A stretch of 64,000 nucleotides of DNA from G965267335 sp965267335 (GTDB taxonomy: Bacteria > Bacteroidota > Bacteroidia > Cytophagales > JAAEPT01): assembly GCA_965267335.1 (NCBI GenBank), contig OZ253953.1, positions 4,154,001 to 4,218,000 on the forward strand. Reading direction: 5' to 3'. Made by a program: the position numbers and the translations under genes. The notes below the pieces were generated by a model. That model searched no databases and was not told where the DNA came from. It saw only the letters and a program-made list of their open reading frames with translations. Of this stretch, positions 8,131 to 15,623 are shown in pieces (position 1 is the stretch's first letter; the number at the start of each line of letters is the position of its first letter).

Positions 8131-9399
8131 TTGGCCAAACAAGTATATTCTTTTTCAGACTTTAAATTAAACACTCAGATTATCAGTGCTATAAATGATG
8201 CTGGTTTCGAGAAACCCACACCGATTCAGGTGAAAGCTATACCCCAGGTACTTTCCGGACAGGATGTGGTTGGCATTGCACAAACAGGCACAGGAAAGAC
8301 GGCTGCCTACCTTCTTCCTATTCTTATGAAGCTAAAATATGCCACAGGAAAAGACCCGAGAGCCATTATATTTGCTCCGACCCGAGAATTAGCGATTCAG
8401 ATCAACGAACATCTTACTCAATTCGCAAAATACCTTGACCTGAGGCATATGTGCGCTTATGGTGGTATTGGTCCATCCCAACAAATCAAAGAAGTAGAAG
8501 AAGGGGTTGATATCATAGTAGCAACTCCAGGAAGGTTCATGGATATTTACAGGGAAAATGTCATGAACCTGAAAAATCTTGAAATACTGGTCTTGGATGA
8601 AGCAGATAAAATGATGGATATGGGCTTTATGCCTCAGATTAGAAAGCTACTGGAAATCGTTCCGGCCAAACGGCAAAACTTATTGTTCTCTGCTACCTTT
8701 CCGGATAAAGTGGAAGAACTCTCTTATGAATTTCTCGACTTCCCCATTCGTATAGAAGTAACCGCACAGGCTACGCCTGCACAAACGGTAAATCAACGGG
8801 CCTACAAGACCCCTAATCTAAAATCTAAAATTGACCTGATTGAACATCTCCTTAAAAATGAAGAAGGGATGGACAAAGTCATTGTATTTACCAAAACTAA
8901 AAAAGGGGCCGATGATGTAGGAAAGTTTATTGAAAGAAAAATAGATGGAGAGGTAAGGATCATTCATGCCAATAAAGGCCAAAACACGAGGATTAACTCC
9001 ATCAAGTCTTTCGAAGCCGGTGAAGTTCGATTTCTAGTCGGAACAGATGTATCGAGCAGAGGAATAGATATAAGTGATGTAACACATGTGATCAACTTTG
9101 ATGTTCCTTTGATTTATGAGGACTATGTGCATAGAATCGGACGAACAGGTCGTGCTATGAAATCTGGTACTGCAATTACTTTCGCCAATGAAGCTGAATT
9201 GATGCACCTCAAAAAAATAGAAGAAATTATAAAAATGGAAATCCCCATCCATGAATTACCTGATTCCATCAGACTGGAAAAAACACCATTCAACGAACGA
9301 CAGGAAATCGCAAGGGAAATCGACCGGATCAAAAGAAGGGAAAATCCGGACTTCCAGGGAGCCTTTCATGAGAAGAAGCAAAAGAAGAAAAAGAGATAA
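8131..9399 (+). CDS. DEAD-box ATP-dependent RNA helicase (RhlE-like)
   Basis: 422 residues. All helicase motifs are present in order: Q motif GFEKPTPIQVKAIP, I AQTGTGKT, Ia PTRELAIQ, Ib TPGR, II DEAD, III SAT, IV VIVFTKTK, V GTDVSSRGID and VI HRIGRTGRA. A short, very basic tail (KKQKKKKR) follows the second RecA domain, as in RhlE-type enzymes of Bacteroidota that remodel RNA or assist ribosome assembly. The start is a TTG at 8131: the frame closes 20 bases upstream with no ATG or GTG, and the Q motif begins about 30 residues in, so no downstream start would keep the domain. A hairpin with T-run 145 bases downstream is the likely terminator. Confidence 0.93.
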   Translation: MAKQVYSFSDFKLNTQIISAINDAGFEKPTPIQVKAIPQVLSGQDVVGIAQTGTGKTAAYLLPILMKLKYATGKDPRAIIFAPTRELAIQINEHLTQFAKYLDLRHMCAYGGIGPSQQIKEVEEGVDIIVATPGRFMDIYRENVMNLKNLEILVLDEADKMMDMGFMPQIRKLLEIVPAKRQNLLFSATFPDKVEELSYEFLDFPIRIEVTAQATPAQTVNQRAYKTPNLKSKIDLIEHLLKNEEGMDKVIVFTKTKKGADDVGKFIERKIDGEVRIIHANKGQNTRINSIKSFEAGEVRFLVGTDVSSRGIDISDVTHVINFDVPLIYEDYVHRIGRTGRAMKSGTAITFANEAELMHLKKIEEIIKMEIPIHELPDSIRLEKTPFNERQEIAREIDRIKRRENPDFQGAFHEKKQKKKKR

Positions 9400-9543
9400 A
9401 TTCTTTATCCCTTATATCCTACCACTTATCGTGTTTAAGTCAGAGTTAATCTAATATTAATATCCCGTAAGACTATTCGAAGTATATTTGAAGTATCATT
9501 TAGGTTAATTAAGAGACTAAAAGTCCATAGCTGGTTGAAAAAT

Positions 9544-9591
9544 ACTTGGGATTCGCTTGGCGCCCGCCAACGGTCCCAAGTTTTGTTTTAG
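9544..9591 (+). terminator. Rho-independent terminator-like hairpin after the helicase gene
   Basis: Outer arms ACTTGGGA (9544-9551) and TCCCAAGT (9574-9581) enclose a second stem TTGGC-GCCC-GCCAA, and the structure runs into TTTGTTTT. It lies in the 332-base gap between the helicase and gcvP. The two-step stem is more elaborate than a simple terminator, so a regulatory RNA is possible, but the T-run favours termination of the helicase transcript. Confidence 0.55.
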
Positions 9592-9684
9592 GACGATTCT
9601 AACCAAACTTTTTACTAACACATCCGAAATATCAATTGTGGGTAACTTCTCGTTCAATCGCCATTTCTTTAAAGCGTTTCTCAG

Positions 9685-9692
9685 TAATTTTG
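9685..9692 (+). promoter_or_regulatory. Candidate -7 element upstream of gcvP
   Basis: TAATTTTG matches the Bacteroidota -7 consensus TAnnTTTG exactly, 39 bases before the gcvP ATG. No good TTTG or TTG box sits at the matching upstream distance, so the call is weak. The rest of the gap (9592-9684) shows nothing I can identify; no glycine-riboswitch core was recognised. Confidence 0.3.
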
Positions 9693-9731
9693 CCACAATT
9701 TCAATAATCAGGGCACATCAAAAACACTGTG

Positions 9732-12623
9732 ATGAAAATCAACTTTAAGTACACAGATACATTTGAAAAAAGACACAATGGACCAAACGAAGACCTTCGT
9801 AAGCAAATGCTTGAAACCATTGGAGTTAAAAACATTGATGAACTAATTGACCAGACTGTCCCCAATGTCATTAGACTTAGAGAACCCCTGAACCTACCCA
9901 AGACAAAAAGTGAATATCAATTTCTATATGACCTGCGAAAAATCGCTAGTAACAACAAAATTTTCAAAAGTTATATCGGCTTAGGTTACTACAACTGTAT
10001 AACCCCCGGAGTCATACAAAGAAATGTAATGGAAAACCCAGGCTGGTATACAGCCTACACCCCGTATCAAGCTGAGATTGCTCAGGGAAGATTGGAGGCA
10101 CTTATTAACTATCAAACTATGGTAAGTGACCTGACCGGAATGGACATCGCCAACGCCTCTCTCCTTGATGAAGCCACTGCCGGTGCCGAAGCCATGACCA
10201 TGATGTTCAACCTTAGAAAAGGCCCTAAAAAAAACAGTAACAAATTTTTTATTTCAAACCAATGCTTCCCACAGACGGTGTCGTTACTCAAAACGAGAGC
10301 TGTGCCTCTCGACATCGAACTTGTGATAGGAGATCATACTGAAATTGATATAACAGACGGTAGCTTCTTTGGTGCATTGGTTCAGTACCCTGCCGGAGAT
10401 GGTCAGCTGTACAACTACACTGATTTCATTAGCAAAGCACATGAAGACAACGTACTAGTCGCTGTAGCTGCAGACATCCTTTCCCTCGCTATATTAACTC
10501 CTCCGGGTGAAATGGGAGCCGATGTGGTTGTAGGGTCTACACAGCGATTTGGAGTGCCAATGGGGTATGGAGGGCCGCACGCAGGATACTTTGCAACCAG
10601 AGAAGAGTATAAGCGACAAATTCCTGGAAGAATTATTGGGGTCTCGGTTGACCAACATGGCAACAAAGCTTACCGAATGGCTCTTCAAACCAGAGAACAG
10701 CACATTCGTAGAGAAAAGGCCACTTCAAATATTTGTACCGCGCAGGTGTTACTGGCGGTCATGTCCGGGTTTTACGCTGTATACCATGGCAAGAATGGTA
10801 TCAGAAGTATTGCAGAAAGAATACATGGCTTTACACGAGTGCTTGACCTATCCCTTCAGGGAATTGGTATTCAGCAGGTCAATGAAACTTATTTTGATAC
10901 CTTAAAACTAAAGGTCGATGACACTACCTTAATTCGGTCAATCGCTGAAAATGAACAACTCAATTTCAGGTATTTTGAAGATAATCACGTGGGCATCTCA
11001 TTAAATGAAAGTACGAGCCTTAAAAACCTGGTTACCATAGTCAAAGTATTTGAGAAATCGCTGAACATCGCAAAACAAGGATCGCACATCGTTGAAGACT
11101 ATGATGAAAATATCCCCGAAGCATTGCAAAGAAAATCGGGGTATCTGGAGCATGAGGTTTTCAACAGCTACCATTCAGAACATGAAATGCTTCGATACTT
11201 GAAACGACTGGAAAACAAGGACCTTTCATTGGTCCATTCCATGATTTCCTTAGGCTCGTGTACAATGAAATTAAATGCCACTGCTGAAATGATACCCGTT
11301 ACCTGGCCTGAATTTGGCAGAATGCACCCATTTGCCCCTATGAGCCAAACAGGTGGATATCAACAATTGATTTCAGAGTTAAACCAATGGCTCTGTGAAA
11401 TTACAGGGTTTGATGCTATTTCATTTCAACCCAACTCTGGAGCACAGGGAGAGTATGCTGGACTGCTTGTCATAAGAGCCTTTCACATTGAGAATGGGGA
11501 TCATCAACGCAACGTTGCCCTGATACCTTCATCAGCGCATGGTACAAATCCAGCAAGTGCAGTGATGGCAGGAATGAAAGTAGTCATTGTAAAATGTGAT
11601 GATCACGGCAACATAGATGTAGCAGACCTCAAAGCCAAGGCAGAGGAATACAAAGAAACCCTTTCCTGCCTCATGGTTACCTACCCTTCTACCCACGGTG
11701 TATTTGAAGAAAGTATTATTGAAATATGTGATATCATTCACCAAAACGGTGGTCAGGTATATATGGACGGTGCAAATATGAACGCTCAGGTCGGACTGAC
11801 GAGCCCTGCAACTATTGGGGCTGATGTATGTCACCTTAACCTCCACAAAACCTTCTGCATACCACATGGTGGAGGTGGTCCAGGTATGGGGCCAATTGGA
11901 GTAGCAAAACACTTAAAGGAATTCTTGCCCGGTCATCCTGTCGTAGAAACAGGAGGGAAAAATGCAATTGAAGCCATATCAGCAGCTCCATGGGGCAGTG
12001 CAAGCATACTTCCAATTTCTTATGCATACATTGCCATGATGGGAGCCGATGGACTGGAAAAAGCCACAAAATACGCCATACTTAATGCCAACTACCTTAA
12101 AGTCAGGCTAGAGTCTCATTACCCCATCCTGTACACCGGTGCAAATGACAGGTGCGCACATGAGATGATCGTGGATTGCCGTCAATTCAAACAATCTGCG
12201 GGAGTTGAAGTTGAAGACATTGCTAAAAGACTTATGGACTATGGCTTCCACTCGCCAACCGTCAGTTTCCCAGTAGCCGGCACCTTAATGGTAGAGCCAA
12301 CCGAGAGTGAAACAAAACATGAACTGGACAGGTTTGTTGAAGCTATGATTTCGATTCGAAAAGAGATCGAGGAAATAGAGTCTGGAGTAGCTGACAGAGA
12401 AGATAATGTACTGAAAAATGCACCGCATACAGCTTCATCAACAATAAGTAGTGACTGGAAACACAGTTACAGCCGGGAAAAAGCTGTATATCCACTCAAA
12501 TGGGTCCAGGAAAACAAGTTCTGGCCGGCCGTAGGGCGGATTGACAGTGCATACGGAGACCGAAACCTCTACTGTTCATGTATTCCTACAGAGGAATATG
12601 AAGAGGAGGCTGTAGTGGGTTAA
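9732..12623 (+). CDS. gcvP: Glycine dehydrogenase (decarboxylating), P protein of the glycine cleavage system
   Basis: 963-residue PLP enzyme that decarboxylates glycine and passes the aminomethyl group to lipoylated H protein. Full-length single-chain form, with both halves of the duplicated aminotransferase fold. The N-terminal half opens with FEKRHNGPNEDLRKQML, and EMGADVVVGSTQRFGVPMG precedes the non-catalytic copy. In the second half the cofactor lysine lies in HLNLHKTFCIPHGGGGPGMG, preceded by SAHGTNPASAVMAGM. The ATG at 9732 is preferred over the GTG one codon upstream (9729). It stands alone: gcvT and gcvH are not in the window, which is common in Bacteroidota. Confidence 0.96.
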   Translation: MKINFKYTDTFEKRHNGPNEDLRKQMLETIGVKNIDELIDQTVPNVIRLREPLNLPKTKSEYQFLYDLRKIASNNKIFKSYIGLGYYNCITPGVIQRNVMENPGWYTAYTPYQAEIAQGRLEALINYQTMVSDLTGMDIANASLLDEATAGAEAMTMMFNLRKGPKKNSNKFFISNQCFPQTVSLLKTRAVPLDIELVIGDHTEIDITDGSFFGALVQYPAGDGQLYNYTDFISKAHEDNVLVAVAADILSLAILTPPGEMGADVVVGSTQRFGVPMGYGGPHAGYFATREEYKRQIPGRIIGVSVDQHGNKAYRMALQTREQHIRREKATSNICTAQVLLAVMSGFYAVYHGKNGIRSIAERIHGFTRVLDLSLQGIGIQQVNETYFDTLKLKVDDTTLIRSIAENEQLNFRYFEDNHVGISLNESTSLKNLVTIVKVFEKSLNIAKQGSHIVEDYDENIPEALQRKSGYLEHEVFNSYHSEHEMLRYLKRLENKDLSLVHSMISLGSCTMKLNATAEMIPVTWPEFGRMHPFAPMSQTGGYQQLISELNQWLCEITGFDAISFQPNSGAQGEYAGLLVIRAFHIENGDHQRNVALIPSSAHGTNPASAVMAGMKVVIVKCDDHGNIDVADLKAKAEEYKETLSCLMVTYPSTHGVFEESIIEICDIIHQNGGQVYMDGANMNAQVGLTSPATIGADVCHLNLHKTFCIPHGGGGPGMGPIGVAKHLKEFLPGHPVVETGGKNAIEAISAAPWGSASILPISYAYIAMMGADGLEKATKYAILNANYLKVRLESHYPILYTGANDRCAHEMIVDCRQFKQSAGVEVEDIAKRLMDYGFHSPTVSFPVAGTLMVEPTESETKHELDRFVEAMISIRKEIEEIESGVADREDNVLKNAPHTASSTISSDWKHSYSREKAVYPLKWVQENKFWPAVGRIDSAYGDRNLYCSCIPTEEYEEEAVVG

Positions 12624-12677
12624 CTAATTAAATCTGCTAATATGAAGTTATTTTGATTATGTTTATATTTCTTAACA

Positions 12678-12968
12678 ATGCTTAATCAAAAAGAGATATT
12701 GTTCACTCTATCAGAATTGAAGCCCCAGCTTCAAGCTCAATATGGAATTAAGAATATAGGGCTCTTCGGTTCGTATGTTAGGGATGAAAATGATCAAAAT
12801 TCTGATATCGACATTCTGCTGGAACTTGGCAAATCTATAGGTTGGGAGTTTTTTGACATTCAAATGATTTTGGAAGATAAATTCAAAAAAAGAATTGATC
12901 TGGTTACTAAAAAATCCTTACACCCTATGCTCAGAGAAGCAATTTTAAAAGAGGTGATCTTTGCATGA
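12678..12968 (+). CDS. mntA: MntA-type nucleotidyltransferase antitoxin
   Basis: 96-residue minimal nucleotidyltransferase. The defining motif GSx10DxD is intact (G31, S32, D43, D45 in GSYVRDENDQNSDID) and the third acidic residue is D74 in RIDLVT. In characterised MntA/HepT pairs the antitoxin inactivates HepT by adding AMP to a tyrosine in the HEPN active site. The stop overlaps the start of the HepT gene (ATGA), as expected for a coupled pair. The catalytic residues are all present, so it looks active. Role in this organism is inferred from the family. Confidence 0.88.
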   Translation: MLNQKEILFTLSELKPQLQAQYGIKNIGLFGSYVRDENDQNSDIDILLELGKSIGWEFFDIQMILEDKFKKRIDLVTKKSLHPMLREAILKEVIFA

Positions 12969-13315
12969 AAGAAAGACGAGTAGATTTATATATAAGTGAT
13001 ATCATTGATTGCATTGATAAAATTCTAAGTTACATCGAGGACATAACTAGCTATGAAGAGTTTGCTGAAAACTCAATGCTGATAGACGCGGTAACTAGAA
13101 ATTTCGAAATAATTGGTGAAGTCTCAAATAAATTACCATTGGAATTAAAAACCTCATACCCCGAGGTTCCATGGAGGCAGATGTATGGCCTGAGAAATTT
13201 TGCCATCCATGAATATCATACAGTTGATCCACGAATACTTTGGGAGATAGCAACAGAGCATTTAGTGACTAATAAAATCCAATTGGAAGAAATTCTTGAC
13301 AATCTCAATAAGTAG
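12965..13315 (+). CDS. hepT: HepT-like HEPN ribonuclease toxin (DUF86)
   Basis: 116-residue helical protein of the HEPN/DUF86 family. The catalytic RNase motif Rx4HxY is complete: R77, H82 and Y84 in LRNFAIHEYH. Y84 is the residue expected to receive AMP from MntA. Start ATG overlaps the mntA stop by four bases. Such toxins cleave RNA (tRNA in studied cases) when not modified. The pair is close to convergent with the nucleoid-associated protein gene. It may serve stress response or phage defence, but there are no other defence genes beside it, so this is only family-level inference. Confidence 0.87.
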   Translation: MKERRVDLYISDIIDCIDKILSYIEDITSYEEFAENSMLIDAVTRNFEIIGEVSNKLPLELKTSYPEVPWRQMYGLRNFAIHEYHTVDPRILWEIATEHLVTNKIQLEEILDNLNK

Positions 13316-13323
13316 AGCACTTA

Positions 13324-14367
13324 TCAACTCTCTTTATTAAAATACACCTTATAGTAATTCATTTGTGATTCAGGATCATAGCCGCGCTCGATCAGATCAT
13401 GGTTTCCGTGCACATAGATGTGAAAATTCTTATCCAGTTTGAGTATACTCTTGAAAAATTTTTTCTGAGACTTTACCGCCCCCTGAGAAATATCGAACTC
13501 AGGAAAAGTATTGATGTCATTATCCTCAATGTATTGTTCCTTATAATTCTGAAATGCCTCTATCATTTGCGGTTCCTGCATCACCTCTTCAGCAAATTCA
13601 TTTTGGTCAAAAACTTCATGCTGGGCAAAATATTGAACTGAGCGATCCATAATATAAAGCTGATCGGTCTTTGGAACATCATTCTCTTGTGTTAACACAT
13701 CGTTGCAAAAACTTTTGCATATATCAAGTGTTTGCTTCGTATGATAATAACTGTCTTCGCGTTGCTTAAGCCCTAGAAAATCTTTTTTCCAGTATACAGC
13801 CTCCTCGCCTTTATTTACATTATCAACAATACTTACCTGATACCCCTCATCTGCATTCTTATCGAAAATGAGGCAGCCTTTATCTAACTTATTTATATTG
13901 ATACCGTCTTCGCAATCAAATTCGAAATTCTCTCCTGGATACACTTTTAGATACCTTTCTTTATTTTCCGATTTGAATATCCCTACCGCATCCACGTAAT
14001 CATCGTTTATTTTAAAATCACTTAAATAGACAACATAAAGTTCCCCTCCCTTAATATTTGGGTGCGTTGCGGCATCATATAAGTGCTTTGCAATATTTAC
14101 TGATTGTAGAAACAGTGAATCCGGATCCGCAAAAATTTTGGATGCATAATTATAAATTTCATTGAGTGCTAAATCTGATTCATGTTTAAATTGATAGAGG
14201 CTCTCTTCTTTAAAGTGTGATAAGAAATACTTGGCCAGCATATCTTTTATAAGGTCTTCATCTAGCTCTACAATTGACTTAGAAAGTGTCAGAGGTTCAT
14301 CCTGTGTAGAGTTTCCCACTTTATGAACAGCGAGTTTATCAAACCAGACTTCTTTATTATTTATCAT
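13324..14367 (-). CDS. Nucleoid-associated protein (NdpA/YejK family)
   Basis: 347 residues resembling the 37-kDa nucleoid-associated family throughout: an N-terminal helical part (LSKSIVELDEDLIKDMLAKY), the central block GGELYVVYLSDFKINDDYVD followed by VGIFKSENKERYLKV, and a C-terminal part ending NHDLIERGYDPESQMNYYKVY. Members bind the nucleoid, though a precise function is not established. Bacteroidota copies are often around 340-350 residues, so length is normal. It is convergent with hepT; the two stops are eight bases apart. The start ATG at 14367 is followed upstream by a 396-base non-coding gap. Confidence 0.72.
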   Translation of the reverse strand: MINNKEVWFDKLAVHKVGNSTQDEPLTLSKSIVELDEDLIKDMLAKYFLSHFKEESLYQFKHESDLALNEIYNYASKIFADPDSLFLQSVNIAKHLYDAATHPNIKGGELYVVYLSDFKINDDYVDAVGIFKSENKERYLKVYPGENFEFDCEDGININKLDKGCLIFDKNADEGYQVSIVDNVNKGEEAVYWKKDFLGLKQREDSYYHTKQTLDICKSFCNDVLTQENDVPKTDQLYIMDRSVQYFAQHEVFDQNEFAEEVMQEPQMIEAFQNYKEQYIEDNDINTFPEFDISQGAVKSQKKFFKSILKLDKNFHIYVHGNHDLIERGYDPESQMNYYKVYFNKES

Positions 14368-14539
14368 ATCAGAAAATTTGCAGAAACGAACACAAAAATA
14401 ATATAATTCCGAAGTAAGACATTAGCTGATTCAACTTAGAGAGAGATTGCATCTCATCTCGAAATTAACTAACTAAAAAATATCTAACCTGCGCTATACG
14501 ATAGGATTGGTCACCAAAAGTTGAACCGCAAATAATCAG

Positions 14540-14760
14540 TGATTCATTAAAAGTTGTCACAACATTGATATGGTGAATCAAACCGGTTTAACCAATTGAT
14601 CATCAGAATATTGAAATAAGAGTCTTTTTGAAAAAATTTTAGTGGTATATGAACTTTTGGGACACCCCGCCTGTTATATAGTTGTAAAATTTGGGTTAAT
14701 TTTATTTTGTACGGAATCCCTGCGGTATACATCCTCTGTATGCTGCGGGGTTTTTCTTTT
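14540..14760 (+). ncRNA. Candidate small RNA region ending in an orphan terminator (low confidence)
   Basis: The 14368-14763 gap has no credible gene. It holds an inverted repeat TGATTCA (14540-14546)/TGAATCA (14574-14580) enclosing GTTG-TCA-CAAC, then the palindrome AAACCGGTTT (14580-14589), and near the end a strong hairpin with a T-run on the + strand, although no + strand gene precedes it. A segment ACCCCGC (14664-14670) is complementary to the 3' arm of that hairpin. A small + strand transcript would explain the terminator. No promoter was identified and no known RNA family was recognised. Confidence 0.25.
14718..14760 (+). terminator. Strong intrinsic terminator
   Basis: Arms CCCTGCGGTATAC (14718-14730) and GTATGCTGCGGGG (14738-14750) pair over 13 positions with wobbles, followed by TTTTTCTTTT. 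On the minus strand the same hairpin follows the stop of the 242-residue membrane protein directly but lacks a T-run there. Thus it reads best as a + strand terminator, possibly working in both directions. Confidence 0.7.
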
Positions 14761-14763
14761 AGC

Positions 14764-15492
14764 TTATCCTTGTTCTCTTTCCACCGCCCTTTTTAGTTGT
14801 GCTAAGGAATATTCTGTAACAACATACTTTGGTTCTCCAATTAACGCTGCGCGACTGCATACCGGACATATAGCCGTAGCGCCATCATAAGTCACTTGAT
14901 TCACATCTTGAAAAATAGTCCCACAGCTATAACATCCTGCCTTGGTGCTTTTTCTGATTTCTTCCGCATTCATCGTTGTTCTCGGAAGAGATGATCGGTG
15001 GGCATGACTTTCATTAGGGCGAGCAAAAAGAAAATAAATGTATGTCACTACACCTACTCCTAATGAGGTGTATCCAAGAGTTGTCGCATTGGGCCAACGC
15101 AGTAGCTTAAATAGGCAAAAGGCACAAAATGTAATAACCAAAGCGAGCTTAAGGATATCCATGACATCTCTCTCTTTTTTTAATAGGAATCTCCAGTTGT
15201 AAAAAAGAATCATCAAGCAACAACCCGTAACTGATAAATAAAAACCTAACAGACCAATATCAAAGAGCAGTAGCAAGATGCCGGCCACTGAAATTACAAC
15301 ACCCGTACTAAGGGGTATAAACGTAGCTTTAACTGTTTTATTAACAGCTAACACTGCTATAAATGAATAACTTAGAAACAACAACGTCAATACAGTAACA
15401 TAAACTTTTACATTCAGCCCGTAGATAAGGGAGAAATTTAAAAGTAGATAGGCCCCACCTGAATAGAGAATTAAAGAATTGACGTGTTTCAT
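14764..15492 (-). CDS. Membrane protein with C-terminal zinc ribbon, unknown function
   Basis: 242 residues. The first ~160 hold about six hydrophobic helices in pairs (YLLLNFSLIYGLNVKVYVTV, LLLLFDIGLLGFYLSVTG, LALVITFCAFCLFKLL and others). The last ~60 residues are soluble and carry two cysteine pairs, CYSCG and CPVCSRAALIGE, spaced as in a small zinc ribbon. The CPVC-x-x-ALIG ending is seen on other bacterial zinc-ribbon proteins. No family name is recognised. It is a single gene on the minus strand, divergent from the propeller phosphatase with about 130 bases between starts. The cytoplasmic ribbon could bind protein or nucleic acid; that is speculation. Confidence 0.7.
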   Translation of the reverse strand: MKHVNSLILYSGGAYLLLNFSLIYGLNVKVYVTVLTLLFLSYSFIAVLAVNKTVKATFIPLSTGVVISVAGILLLLFDIGLLGFYLSVTGCCLMILFYNWRFLLKKERDVMDILKLALVITFCAFCLFKLLRWPNATTLGYTSLGVGVVTYIYFLFARPNESHAHRSSLPRTTMNAEEIRKSTKAGCYSCGTIFQDVNQVTYDGATAICPVCSRAALIGEPKYVVTEYSLAQLKRAVEREQG

Positions 15493-15623
15493 TAATTACA
15501 ACTTAGATATATTTTGACAAAAAACCATGACTACAGCCTTTATGCAGCTCGAAATCACTTTTAATATATCCATATTGCGTTTTTTTACGTACTTAAAGCA
15601 ATATTATTGCTTCTTTGCACACA

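Noticed and set aside
9592..9731. Glycine riboswitch in front of gcvP
   Set aside because: No conserved aptamer core or tandem arrangement recognised; only a terminator-like hairpin and a possible -7 box are present in the gap.
10549..10905. 118-residue + strand open frame inside gcvP
   Set aside because: It lies entirely within gcvP in another frame and encodes no recognisable protein.
14642..14890. 82-residue + strand frame in the gap before the membrane zinc-ribbon gene
   Set aside because: It crosses the terminator hairpin and enters the opposite gene; no homology or start signal.
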